The notes under the pieces are model-generated. The model was not told the DNA's origin, did no database searches, and saw only the letters and a program-made list of their open reading frames with translations. From assembly GCA_002493965.1 (NCBI GenBank), contig DLAP01000019.1, positions 1 through 7,091 of the forward strand: a DNA stretch of 7,091 bases, read 5' to 3'. Positions 1-5,785 of the stretch are shown in pieces. The position numbers and the translations under genes are program-made. Position 1 is the first letter of the stretch; every line of letters begins with the position of its first letter. The DNA is from Clostridiales bacterium UBA7044. GTDB lineage: Bacteria > Bacillota > Clostridia > Oscillospirales > Oscillospiraceae.

Positions 1-45
1 AACACATCATTGACAAACCTACAAGTTCCGGCACAGTCAGCACTT

Positions 46-210
46 AGGGAAGCTCTGAATAAATCGTTTGTGGCTTACAGAAGGATCTTTTGCCCCATCT
101 GTTCAGTTCTGAAACCGGGAAATACATACAGTATTCCCCCGGTTCCAGAACTTTCAGCTGTGCCAAAATCTCGCACTGTCAGCTCTTGCCGATTGAATCA
201 GAGCTTCCCT
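46..210. repeat. 165-bp imperfect palindrome (MITE-like or hairpin RNA element)
   Basis: The two ends are exact 13-nt inverted copies (AGGGAAGCTCTGA at 46-58, its complement at 198-210), and pairing continues inward to a centre at base 128. Hand alignment gives roughly 58 Watson-Crick pairs out of about 76 positions per arm, plus a few G-U pairs, with a strong inner core (105-125 against 131-152, loop 126-130). There is no convincing coding frame inside and no obvious target-site duplication (flanks CAGCACTT and GGGAAAAC). The shape fits a small non-autonomous transposable element or a long hairpin transcript. I could not match it to a named insertion sequence. It lies just downstream of the Nudix gene terminator. 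Confidence 0.6.
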
Positions 211-213
211 GGG

Positions 214-259
214 AAAACAAAAATCCGGCAGTCTCCGCAAAAGCGGAAACTGTCGGATT
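214..259 (-). terminator. Intrinsic terminator after the Nudix gene
   Basis: Read on the minus strand, a 17-position stem (243-259 with 222-238, one A-C mismatch and one U-G pair) closes a TTTT loop and is followed by TTTTTGTTTT. It begins 29 nt after the Nudix stop codon and so ends the kinase-Nudix transcript. The run of A on the other side of the stem is poor as a plus-strand terminator. Confidence 0.85.
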
Positions 260-287
260 GCGCATTAGATAGCAGCGTGGGCTTCCT

Positions 288-755
288 TCAACGGACCTTC
301 TCCCCATTGAGGACGGCCTCCGTCAGCTTGTCCCCGTCATAGCGCAATGTCAGCAGGAAGAAGGGGGCGTCCTGCCAGAGAAGATCCAGGAAAATCTGGT
401 CTCCTTCCCACTTGGGAAGCTGTCCAAGAAAGTCCCGGCTGACCCATTGCAGGTCCCCTTCGTCGCATTCCTTCATTTCCCCGGTAAAGCCGTCGGCGGT
501 GAAGAGGTACATATACTCCCCTTCACAGGTGGTATTGAGGAAGGTAACGATCCCGCGGCAGCGCCAGGAGGTCAGGGTCAGCCCTGTTTCCTCCTTTGCC
601 TCCCGGAGAAGACATTCGTCGGGGCTTTCGTCTGCCTCAAATTTTCCGCCGATACCGATCCACTTATGATGGTTAATGTCGTTTTTCTTCTTCACCCGGT
701 GGAGCATCAGCACTTGATCCCCGGACAGGAGATAGCACAGGGTAGAGTTAATCAT
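288..755 (-). CDS. Nudix hydrolase, probable MutT/8-oxo-dGTP diphosphatase type
   Basis: A 155-residue protein with a perfect Nudix box (G-x5-E-x7-R-E-U-x-E-E-x-G-U) at residues 37-59: G37, E43, R51-E52, E55-E56, G58. Nudix enzymes hydrolyse nucleoside diphosphates linked to another group, using Mg2+ held by the REUxEE glutamates. The flanking text (HHKWIGIGGKFEADES before the box, then a segment rich in aromatic and acidic residues ending in a WEGDQIFLDLL-like stretch) resembles the Firmicutes proteins annotated as 8-oxo-dGTP diphosphatase, which clean oxidised nucleotides from the pool. The exact substrate is inferred, since Nudix specificity cannot be read from the box. The ATG overlaps the 3' end of the upstream kinase gene by 8 nt, with GAAGG just before it, so the two are probably translationally coupled. 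Length is normal for the family; no signal peptide or membrane segment is seen. Confidence 0.9.
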   Translation of the reverse strand: MINSTLCYLLSGDQVLMLHRVKKKNDINHHKWIGIGGKFEADESPDECLLREAKEETGLTLTSWRCRGIVTFLNTTCEGEYMYLFTADGFTGEMKECDEGDLQWVSRDFLGQLPKWEGDQIFLDLLWQDAPFFLLTLRYDGDKLTEAVLNGEKVR

Positions 756-1647
756 GGGCCTTCACCCTGTGGACCAGACGGATGGCATGGTGGAGGTTCT
801 CTACCTCGATTTCTCCGTGGCCGTCCTCCCGCTCCCCGTCCAGTGTCCAGGGCATTTCGGGATCCGCCGTAATGTGGATGTGCTTCGCACTGCGGAAGGT
901 GATCATTTCACAGTTGTAGGTCTGATTCTGGACAGCGGAAATGCACTCGCCGATCTCGCCAAGGTTCCGGGCGGCCCGGACCAGGAGCACCTCCAGCAGG
1001 CCATCCCCCAAATCCACCTGCTTGGGATCCAGAGTGAGGATGCCGCCGATGGAGGTGGAGTTGCAGATGGCGCCGAAGAGAAAATCGTCCTCCACGGTCT
1101 GCCCATCGATCTCCATGCGGATATGCTCTTTGCGGATCTGGGAGATCTCGGAAATGCCGCTGAGTACGTAGGCGGTGTGACCCAAGGCGTTTTTAATGTT
1201 CTGGGGAACCGCGTAGCTGCTGCGGGTAAAGGCCCCGAAGGAAGCTACATAGGAGAAATACCGGGAGCCGAACCGCCCCGCGTCGTAGGGGACCGGCTCC
1301 CCTTCCATAATATCCCGGGCAGCCTGGACAGGGCTGCTGGACAGACCTAAGTTGGACGCGAAGTCGTTGGTGGTTCCGGCGGGAATATAGCCGATGGGGG
1401 TGTACGCCCCGGCACGGAGAATGCCGGTGATGGTCTCGTTCAGGGTTCCATCGCCGCCGCAGCAGACGATCAGGTCCACATCCTTTCCGTACTTCTCCGC
1501 AGCGACAGTGGCATCGCCCCGATCGGTGGTCATATGCACGATAGGGTCATAGCCCCCCTTGGAAAATTCCAGGAGAATGTCGGAAAGGTGCCGGCTGCCC
1601 TTCTTCTGTCCGGCAAAGGGGTTCATAATAAAGAGCATCTTCTTCAT
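748..1647 (-). CDS. Diacylglycerol kinase-family (DagK/YegS-type) lipid kinase
   Basis: A 299-residue cytosolic or membrane-associated lipid kinase of the DAGK catalytic family, which phosphorylates diacylglycerol or a related lipid with ATP and feeds phosphatidate back to phospholipid synthesis. Visible marks are the N-terminal NPFAGQKKG strand-loop (9-17), the nucleotide-binding GGDGTLNE (64-71), PAGTTNDFA (89-97), and the C-terminal WTLDGE containing the conserved catalytic glutamate. Length is typical (about 290-310). An in-frame ATG lies 15 nt upstream at 1662, but I prefer the start at 1647: the sequence GAGGCG sits 7 nt before it, whereas the upstream ATG has no Shine-Dalgarno, and MKKMLFIMNP is the usual family start. 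It is the first gene of a two-gene unit with the Nudix hydrolase, which overlaps its end. The lipid substrate (diacylglycerol versus another lipid) cannot be told from sequence, so no symbol is given. Confidence 0.9.
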   Translation of the reverse strand: MKKMLFIMNPFAGQKKGSRHLSDILLEFSKGGYDPIVHMTTDRGDATVAAEKYGKDVDLIVCCGGDGTLNETITGILRAGAYTPIGYIPAGTTNDFASNLGLSSSPVQAARDIMEGEPVPYDAGRFGSRYFSYVASFGAFTRSSYAVPQNIKNALGHTAYVLSGISEISQIRKEHIRMEIDGQTVEDDFLFGAICNSTSIGGILTLDPKQVDLGDGLLEVLLVRAARNLGEIGECISAVQNQTYNCEMITFRSAKHIHITADPEMPWTLDGEREDGHGEIEVENLHHAIRLVHRVKAHD

Positions 1648-1677
1648 AACGTATCGCCTCATTTTTTCAGGTAGTTG

Positions 1678-1738
1678 CCCTTTTTTATTCCCGGCACAGG
1701 ACTGCTAGGGAATAAAAAAGGGAGCGTCCACGCCGCTC
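1678..1738 (-). promoter_or_regulatory. Structured leader of the lipid kinase gene (possible attenuator)
   Basis: The predicted ~98-nt leader holds two adjacent structures. The first in transcription order is a short GC stem (GAGCG 1734-1738 with CGCTC 1722-1726, 7-nt loop) followed after CC by six U, which looks like a weak intrinsic terminator. The second is a perfect 15-bp inverted repeat (1708-1722 with 1678-1692, 15-nt loop) whose 5' arm contains that U run. They abut and share base 1722. Attenuation is inferred; the short GC stem is weak. Confidence 0.45.
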
Positions 1739-1751
1739 TTTTTGTAACTCT

Positions 1752-1779
1752 ATTATAGCAACTTCCCGGGGTTTCGCAA
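1752..1779 (-). promoter_or_regulatory. Promoter for the kinase-Nudix operon
   Basis: On the minus strand a perfect TATAAT (1752-1757) is preceded by TTGCGA (1774-1779) at 16-bp spacing, a good sigma-A-type pair. Transcription would start near 1745, leaving a leader of about 98 nt before the kinase ATG at 1647. It lies downstream of the pnp terminator, so the kinase-Nudix pair is its own unit. Confidence 0.7.
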
Positions 1780-1840
1780 GCGGTTTTCTGAAACCAGACG
1801 GAAAGTTAACGGTTTCTTTACAATATTACCCAACAGGAGC

Positions 1841-1876
1841 AAAAAAATACGGGCCGTGCGGAAGCACAGCCCGTAT
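1841..1876 (-). terminator. Intrinsic terminator of pnp
   Basis: On the minus strand a 13-bp stem (1864-1876 with 1847-1859, one U-G pair) closes a TTCC tetraloop and is followed by an unbroken run of seven T. It starts 20 nt beyond the pnp stop codon. This is the clearest terminator in the window. Confidence 0.95.
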
Positions 1877-1895
1877 GATTTCGGAATGGAGATGT

Positions 1896-4016
1896 TTACT
1901 GGTTTGCCATTTCCTTCAGAGCGTCCTTGCGGCTGAAATTGGCACGGCCCTTCTCGTCGAAGCCCATGAACTTGACCCAGGTCATGTCGCCCAGGTTCAG
2001 CACGTCCTCCACTTTTTCTACCCGGTGGTTCTCCAGCTTGGAGATGTGCACCATGCCGTCGTGGCCGGGGGCGATTTCCACGAAAGCGCCGATGGGCAGG
2101 ATGCGGACAACCTTGCCGTAGTAGAGCTTACCCACCTCGGGCACGAAGCAGATGTCGTCCACCATCTTCTTGGCGGCGTAGGCAGCGGCGGAATCCACAG
2201 CGGAGATAAACACGCTGCCATCGTCGTCGATGTCCACCTTGGCGCCGGTGTCAGCGCAGATCTTCTGGATGGTCTTTCCGCCGGAGCCGATGACCTCCCG
2301 GATCTTGTCCACAGGGATCTTCAGGGACAGCATCTTGGGCGCAAACTCGCTGACCTCAGCACGGGGAGCGGGAATGGCCTTCAGGATCACCTCGCTGAGA
2401 ATCTCCAGACGGGCCTTCCGGCAGCGCTCCAGCGCGTCGGCGATGATCTCCATGGTCAGGCCCTTGTTCTTCAGATCCATCTGAATGGCGGTGATGCCCT
2501 CGGTGGTACCGGCAACCTTAAAGTCCATTTCTCCGTGGAAGTCCTCCACGCCCTGAATGTCGGTGAAGGTTCTCCACTCGCCGGTCTCCTGATCGGAAAT
2601 CAGGCCGCAGGAAATGCCGGCCACGGGCCGCTTGATGGGCACACCGGCGTCCATGAGGGCCAGGGTGGAGCCGCAGATGGAGCCCTGGGAGGTGGAGCCG
2701 TTGGAGGAAAGCACCTCGGAAACCACCCGGATGGCGTAGGGGAATTCCTCCACAGAGGGGATCACAGGCAGCAAGGCCTTTTCTGCCAGAGCGCCGTGAC
2801 CGATCTCCCGGCGGGAGGTGGAACGGGCAGCCCGGGCCTCGCCGGTGGAGTAGGAGGGGAAGTTGTAGTGATGGATATAGCGCTTGGTGTCCTCGGGGTA
2901 GATGGTGTCCAGCTTCTGAGCGGCGGACAGGGTGTTCAGGGTGCAGATGGACAGCACCTGGGTCTGGCCGCGGGAGAACAGGCCGGAGCCGTGTACCCGG
3001 GGCAGCACGCCAACCTCAGCATCCAGAGGACGAATTTCGTCCATGCCGCGGCCGTCCACACGCTTGCCCTGGAGCAGCCACTTCTTAACGACCTTCTTCT
3101 GCATCTTGTAGAGGCACACCTCAATGTGGGTCTCGAAGTCCTCGTACTTCTGCCCGAACTTCTCCTGGAAATCAAGCCTTGCGGCGGTGAGCCGCTCTTC
3201 CCGGACATTCTTGTCGGGGGTGTCCAGGGCGTACTCAATCTGATTTAGGCCGTAGTTCATCAGGTCGTCCAGCAGGTCGTGGTTCACGGCGGCCTTCTCG
3301 AAGGTGAACTTGGGCTTACCGATTTCCGCTACGATGGTGTTAATGAACTTCACGATCTCCATATTGGTCTCGTGGGCAATGCGGATGGCTTCGTAGACGA
3401 TATCCTCGGGAGCCTCCTTGGCTTCCGTTTCGATCATGACCACCTTCTCGAAGGTGGAGGAGATGCACACGAAGCAGTCGCAGGCCTCCCGCTCGTCGGC
3501 GGAGGGGTTAATGATATACTTACCGTTCAGGTGCGCCACATTGGTGGTAGCCACAGGGCCGTTCCAGGGCACGTCGGAGCAGGCGATGGAGATGGAAGCG
3601 CCCAGAGAGGCCACGATCTCTACGGGGTTATCATAGTCGTTGGCAAGGACGGTGCAGGTCACGACGGTGTCGTTGCGCAGCTCCTCGTCAAACAGGGGAC
3701 GCATGGGCCGGTCGATAATCCGGCTGTTCAGGATGCCCCGCTCAGAGGGCTTGCCCTCCCGGCGGTTGAAGGAGCCGGGGATCCGGCCCACGGCGTACAT
3801 CCGCTCCTCAAACTCGATGGTCAGGGGGAAGTAGTCAATACCGGCCTTGGGGATGGGGTTGCAGGTGACGGTGGTGAGGACCACGGTGTCGCCGTAACGG
3901 CAGATGCACTCGGCGTCGGCCAGCTCCGCTACCTTACCGGTTTCCACGGTAAAGGGACGGCCGCCGATTTCCATTTCGTAGACATGATGGTTGGGGTACT
4001 GCTTGCGGGTAATCAT
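1896..4016 (-). CDS. pnp: Polyribonucleotide nucleotidyltransferase (PNPase)
   Basis: A complete 706-residue PNPase, the phosphate-dependent 3'-to-5' exoribonuclease and degradosome-type RNA decay enzyme; family members are about 700-710 residues. Domains in order: first RNase PH-like core (about 1-220, with GSFNRREGKPSE at 81-92), an all-helical linker (about 235-310), second RNase PH core (about 315-550), KH domain (about 562-622, GSGG loop at 577-580) and S1 domain (about 627-706). Catalytic features of the second core are intact: the RR pair near 402-403, the SSNGSTSQGS phosphate-binding loop (437-446), and D492, D498 and K500 in the EDFHGEMDFK segment, matching D486, D492 and K494 of the E. 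coli enzyme by alignment. The start follows AGGAGG (4028-4033) at an 11-nt gap. It lies downstream of rpsO, the widely conserved order, and its leader carries a large hairpin suggesting control after transcription. Confidence 0.97.
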   Translation of the reverse strand: MITRKQYPNHHVYEMEIGGRPFTVETGKVAELADAECICRYGDTVVLTTVTCNPIPKAGIDYFPLTIEFEERMYAVGRIPGSFNRREGKPSERGILNSRIIDRPMRPLFDEELRNDTVVTCTVLANDYDNPVEIVASLGASISIACSDVPWNGPVATTNVAHLNGKYIINPSADEREACDCFVCISSTFEKVVMIETEAKEAPEDIVYEAIRIAHETNMEIVKFINTIVAEIGKPKFTFEKAAVNHDLLDDLMNYGLNQIEYALDTPDKNVREERLTAARLDFQEKFGQKYEDFETHIEVCLYKMQKKVVKKWLLQGKRVDGRGMDEIRPLDAEVGVLPRVHGSGLFSRGQTQVLSICTLNTLSAAQKLDTIYPEDTKRYIHHYNFPSYSTGEARAARSTSRREIGHGALAEKALLPVIPSVEEFPYAIRVVSEVLSSNGSTSQGSICGSTLALMDAGVPIKRPVAGISCGLISDQETGEWRTFTDIQGVEDFHGEMDFKVAGTTEGITAIQMDLKNKGLTMEIIADALERCRKARLEILSEVILKAIPAPRAEVSEFAPKMLSLKIPVDKIREVIGSGGKTIQKICADTGAKVDIDDDGSVFISAVDSAAAYAAKKMVDDICFVPEVGKLYYGKVVRILPIGAFVEIAPGHDGMVHISKLENHRVEKVEDVLNLGDMTWVKFMGFDEKGRANFSRKDALKEMANQ

Positions 4017-4024
4017 TTGGATAA

Positions 4025-4121
4025 AAACCTCCTATTATAATGATATTGTATCGGGAGGTTTAGCACTTGAAACTGACGGCGTCCTTACACCGGCACTTTC
4101 AACTGCTAAAGGGTCTCCCGA
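4025..4121 (-). promoter_or_regulatory. pnp leader: 71-nt hairpin plus competing Shine-Dalgarno-sequestering stem
   Basis: Between rpsO and pnp the sequence folds as a long hairpin (4051-4121, centre 4086). The stems are 4115-4121/4051-4057, 4104-4110/4059-4065, 4097-4102/4067-4072, then short upper pairs around a 10-nt loop, about 25 pairs in all. Its 3' arm includes AAACCTCC (4061 down to 4054), the exact complement of GGAGGTTT (4032 down to 4025), which contains most of the pnp Shine-Dalgarno. The two pairings use the same bases and so exclude one another. E. coli pnp is known to be autoregulated through an RNase III-cut leader hairpin; similar logic here is inference. Confidence 0.6.
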
Positions 4122-4141
4122 AGTGTACATTTGGGTGGCGC

Positions 4142-4169
4142 AAGAAAAGGGGCGACGAAAAGTCGCCCC
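4142..4169 (-). terminator. Intrinsic terminator of rpsO
   Basis: On the minus strand a perfect 8-bp GC-rich stem, GGGGCGAC (4162-4169) with GTCGCCCC (4149-4156), closes a 5-nt loop and is followed by TTTTCTT. It starts 8 nt after the rpsO stop. It may be leaky, since I see no strong separate promoter for pnp. Confidence 0.85.
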
Positions 4170-4177
4170 GGAACTTC

Positions 4178-4444
4178 TTACTTACGGATGCCCAGCTTGG
4201 CGATCAGAGCACGGTAACGGTTGATGTCCTTCTTAGCCAGATAATCCAGCATATTACGGCGTTTACCGACCATCATCAGCAGACCACGGCGGGAGTGGTT
4301 GTCGTGCTTGTGGGTGCGCAGGTGCTCAGTCAGCTCGTTAATGCGGGCGGTGAGAATGGCGATCTGAACCTCGGGGGAACCGGTGTCGCCTTCGTGGGTC
4401 GCGTTGTCCAGGATGACCTGGGTCTTCTTTTCCTTCTGAATCAT
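4178..4444 (-). CDS. rpsO: 30S ribosomal protein S15
   Basis: An 88-residue protein with the full S15 signature: KEKK at the start, THEGDTGSPEVQIAILT, then HSRRGLLMMVGKRRNMLDYL. S15 binds the central domain of 16S rRNA early in 30S assembly. The usual family length is 88-89 residues. I chose the ATG at 4444 because AGGTGG lies 8 nt before it and MIQKEKK matches the known N-terminus; an in-frame GTG at 4456 would add four residues but lies inside the Shine-Dalgarno itself. It has its own promoter and a ~120-nt leader with alternative pairings, in keeping with the known habit of S15 of repressing its own mRNA. A terminator separates it from pnp, the normal downstream neighbour. Confidence 0.97.
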   Translation of the reverse strand: MIQKEKKTQVILDNATHEGDTGSPEVQIAILTARINELTEHLRTHKHDNHSRRGLLMMVGKRRNMLDYLAKKDINRYRALIAKLGIRK

Positions 4445-4449
4445 GATGT

Positions 4450-4564
4450 TTTCCACCTTTCAATGTGTTACCCGGAAGCCAAGTAAAGGGCTTAGTGGAA
4501 ATGCGCTGGGCGCTTTCTCCCCAAACTGAGCAACGGGCATGAAAATTCTCTGGCAAATCGCCAG
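4450..4564 (-). promoter_or_regulatory. rpsO leader with alternative structures (possible S15 autoregulatory site)
   Basis: The leader starts with a stem (CTGGC 4560-4564 with GCCAG 4550-4554). Further on, an 8-bp hairpin with one bulge (GAAAGCGC 4510-4517 with GCGC-TTTC 4498-4506, 3-nt loop) competes with a 7-bp pairing between TTTCCAC (4495-4501) and GTGGAAA (4450-4456), which covers part of the Shine-Dalgarno. S15 leaders are known autoregulatory RNAs in several bacteria, with structures that differ between lineages. That this is one is inference from position and pairing. Confidence 0.4.
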
Positions 4565-4571
4565 CCATCTC

Positions 4572-4600
4572 ATGGTACCATAAGTTTACCCATTTGTAAA
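4572..4600 (-). promoter_or_regulatory. rpsO promoter
   Basis: On the minus strand TTTACA (4595-4600) and TACCAT (4572-4577) stand 17 bp apart, matching the -35 and -10 consensus at 5/6 and 4/6 positions. Transcription would start near 4565, giving a leader of about 120 nt. The lysR gene ends 40 nt upstream without a clear terminator, so some read-through into rpsO is possible. Confidence 0.65.
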
Positions 4601-4640
4601 GGATAAATTTACAGTTCTGCGGGACTTTTTTCTATAAAAG

Positions 4641-5570
4641 TCAGATTTTAAACCGCATATTTCGTTCCTTCTCCTTTGCCAGAGCCTGAGTAGTGATCTG
4701 AATGAAGGCCCGGGTATACCGGGGAATGAATTCGTCCTTCCGGTAGCAGGCGTAGAAGTGCCGGTGATTTTCGTAATCGGCCAGGGGAAAGAACTCGCCC
4801 TGCCGCTGCCGGGTGTAGTCGTCCACATAGATGTTGGGCAGGATCATACAGGCCCCCGTCTCCACGGCTACTCGCCGTCCCACCTCCAGAGAGTCCGTCT
4901 CCAGCAGAACATGGGGCTGAAAGTCGTGCTGCCGGAAAAGCCGGTCCTGGACAATCCGGGCGGAATGGCTGGGGGTCAGATAGACAAAGCTGTCCCCGCG
5001 GGCTGCCGCCAAAGGTACGGAGGTGCCGGAAACGTAATTTTTCGCCAAGTGCGAATCCCGGCCTGCCAGAATGCCGATGACCTCTTTTTCCATCAGCTCA
5101 TAGGCAAGGCTCACGCTGGTGGACTCCAGAGCCGCAAAGGCCAGGTCGATTTTTCCCTCCTGGAGCATGGTTTCCAATGTGCCGGAGCCGCTTTCCGTCA
5201 GCTCCAGGGTGACGCCCGGGTACTGCTCGGTAAAAACGGGGAGAACCAGAGGCATGACCTGCATGGCTCGGGTGACGCTGATCCCCAAACGCAGACGGCC
5301 GGAATGCTCGTGCTTGATCTCCCGAAGCTGACTTTCCAGCTCGGCGTTGGCGGCCAGGATCCGTTCCGCCGCCTGTAAATATTTTTCTCCGGCGTAGGTC
5401 AGCCGCAGGGGGGAGACGCTGCGGTCAAAGATGGGCAGACCGATTTCCGTTTCGATCTGCCGAAGCATCTGACTTAAGGAGGGCTGGCTCACGAAAAGGG
5501 CTTTGGCAGCGGCGGTAAGGGAACCGCACTGGGCGATGGTTTTGATATATTGGGCCTGTTTGGGGTTCAT
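4641..5570 (-). CDS. LysR-family transcriptional regulator, likely controlling the citrate lyase operon
   Basis: A 309-residue LysR-type regulator of normal family length. Residues 1-60 form the winged helix-turn-helix (SLTAAAKALFVSQPSLSQMLRQIE at about 17-40, then LPIFDRS...LRLTYAGE); a linker helix follows to about 88, and the co-inducer domain starts near GRLRLGIS (91-98). The ATG at 5570 is chosen because AGGAGGT (5579-5585) precedes it by 8 nt and MNPKQAQYI is a normal LysR start; the longer TTG-started frame adds 12 unlikely residues containing the ribosome binding site. It is transcribed away from citD across a 215-bp control region, the classic layout in which a LysR protein regulates its divergent neighbour and itself. 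Citrate or a citrate-derived metabolite is a reasonable guess for the effector but cannot be read from the sequence. Confidence 0.93.
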   Translation of the reverse strand: MNPKQAQYIKTIAQCGSLTAAAKALFVSQPSLSQMLRQIETEIGLPIFDRSVSPLRLTYAGEKYLQAAERILAANAELESQLREIKHEHSGRLRLGISVTRAMQVMPLVLPVFTEQYPGVTLELTESGSGTLETMLQEGKIDLAFAALESTSVSLAYELMEKEVIGILAGRDSHLAKNYVSGTSVPLAAARGDSFVYLTPSHSARIVQDRLFRQHDFQPHVLLETDSLEVGRRVAVETGACMILPNIYVDDYTRQRQGEFFPLADYENHRHFYACYRKDEFIPRYTRAFIQITTQALAKEKERNMRFKI

Positions 5571-5607
5571 AAAAGAACACCTCCTGTTTTTAGCGGAAAT
5601 TGACAAA

Positions 5608-5640
5608 TGTTATTATGGATAATCTATATTCAGTATAACA
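5608..5640. promoter_or_regulatory. Candidate LysR autoregulatory operator (nested inverted repeats)
   Basis: Three inverted repeats are packed here: TGTTAT (5608-5613) with ATAACA (5635-5640), ATTATGGATAAT (5612-5623), and TATATTCAGTATA (5625-5637), the last fitting the T-N11-A rule of LysR sites. They cover the lysR -10 box and start point, a position suited to self-repression. AT-rich sequence makes chance repeats more likely, so this is a candidate only. Confidence 0.4.
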
Positions 5641-5659
5641 AAAAACTTATAAAAGTCAA
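5632..5659 (-). promoter_or_regulatory. lysR promoter
   Basis: On the minus strand TTGACT (5654-5659) and TATACT (5632-5637), each 5/6 to consensus, are 16 bp apart. The predicted start near 5625 leaves a leader of about 55 nt that includes the AGGAGGT ribosome binding site. The spacer contains a T-rich stretch. Confidence 0.75.
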
Positions 5660-5675
5660 GAAAAACAGAGAAAAT

Positions 5676-5691
5676 ATAATATTTTTATTAT
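5676..5691. promoter_or_regulatory. Candidate LysR recognition site upstream of citD
   Basis: An inverted repeat ATAAT-N6-ATTAT lies with its centre about 65 bp before the predicted citD start point, the usual distance of a LysR-type recognition site. Its half-sites match those of the ATTATGGATAAT repeat near the lysR promoter. The repeat is AT-only, so support comes mainly from position and shared half-sites. Confidence 0.4.
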
Positions 5692-5713
5692 GATTCCAAT
5701 AAACTCTATATAT

Positions 5714-5742
5714 TTGCAATTATAATAGGAAACTGCTATATT
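5714..5742 (+). promoter_or_regulatory. citrate lyase operon promoter (P-citD)
   Basis: TTGCAA (5714-5719) and TATATT (5737-5742) at 17-bp spacing match the -35 (4/6) and -10 (5/6) consensus. A start near 5749 gives a leader of about 36 nt to the citD ATG. The imperfect -35 box fits a promoter that needs an activator. The divergent lysR -35 box is 54 bp away. Confidence 0.65.
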
Positions 5743-5785
5743 GTAAACACGAAGAAAAAACCGTTAAGAAAGGCAGGAAACCAAA

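Noticed and set aside
10..38. TTGACA at 10-15 as a plus-strand promoter
   Set aside because: No -10-like hexamer at suitable spacing (about 33-38 reads ACAGTC) and no gene follows.
10..342. 110-codon plus-strand open frame at the left end
   Set aside because: It runs through the palindrome and the terminator and then antisense into the Nudix gene, has no ribosome binding site, and shows no recognisable protein features.
1875..3248. 457-codon plus-strand open frame
   Set aside because: Entirely antisense to pnp, with low-complexity Gly/His/Leu/Val-rich translation typical of the complement of a GC-rich gene; the pnp frame is unambiguous.
4034..4050. TATAAT or TACAAT just upstream of pnp as a promoter
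   Set aside because: Using TATAAT (4034-4039) would place the start at the Shine-Dalgarno itself, and the best -35 for TACAAT (4045-4050) is only about 3/6; not good enough to annotate.
4080..4089. AAGGA in the loop of the pnp leader hairpin as a CsrA site
   Set aside because: A five-base match in a loop, away from the Shine-Dalgarno, is too weak, and nothing here shows that the host has CsrA.
4623..4642. 7-bp inverted repeat at the lysR stop as a terminator
   Set aside because: AT-rich stem overlapping the stop codon, followed on the minus strand by CCGCAG rather than a U run.
5741..5754. TGTAAACACGAAG as a CcpA (cre) site near the citD start
   Set aside because: The left half resembles cre but the central CG and right half do not fit.
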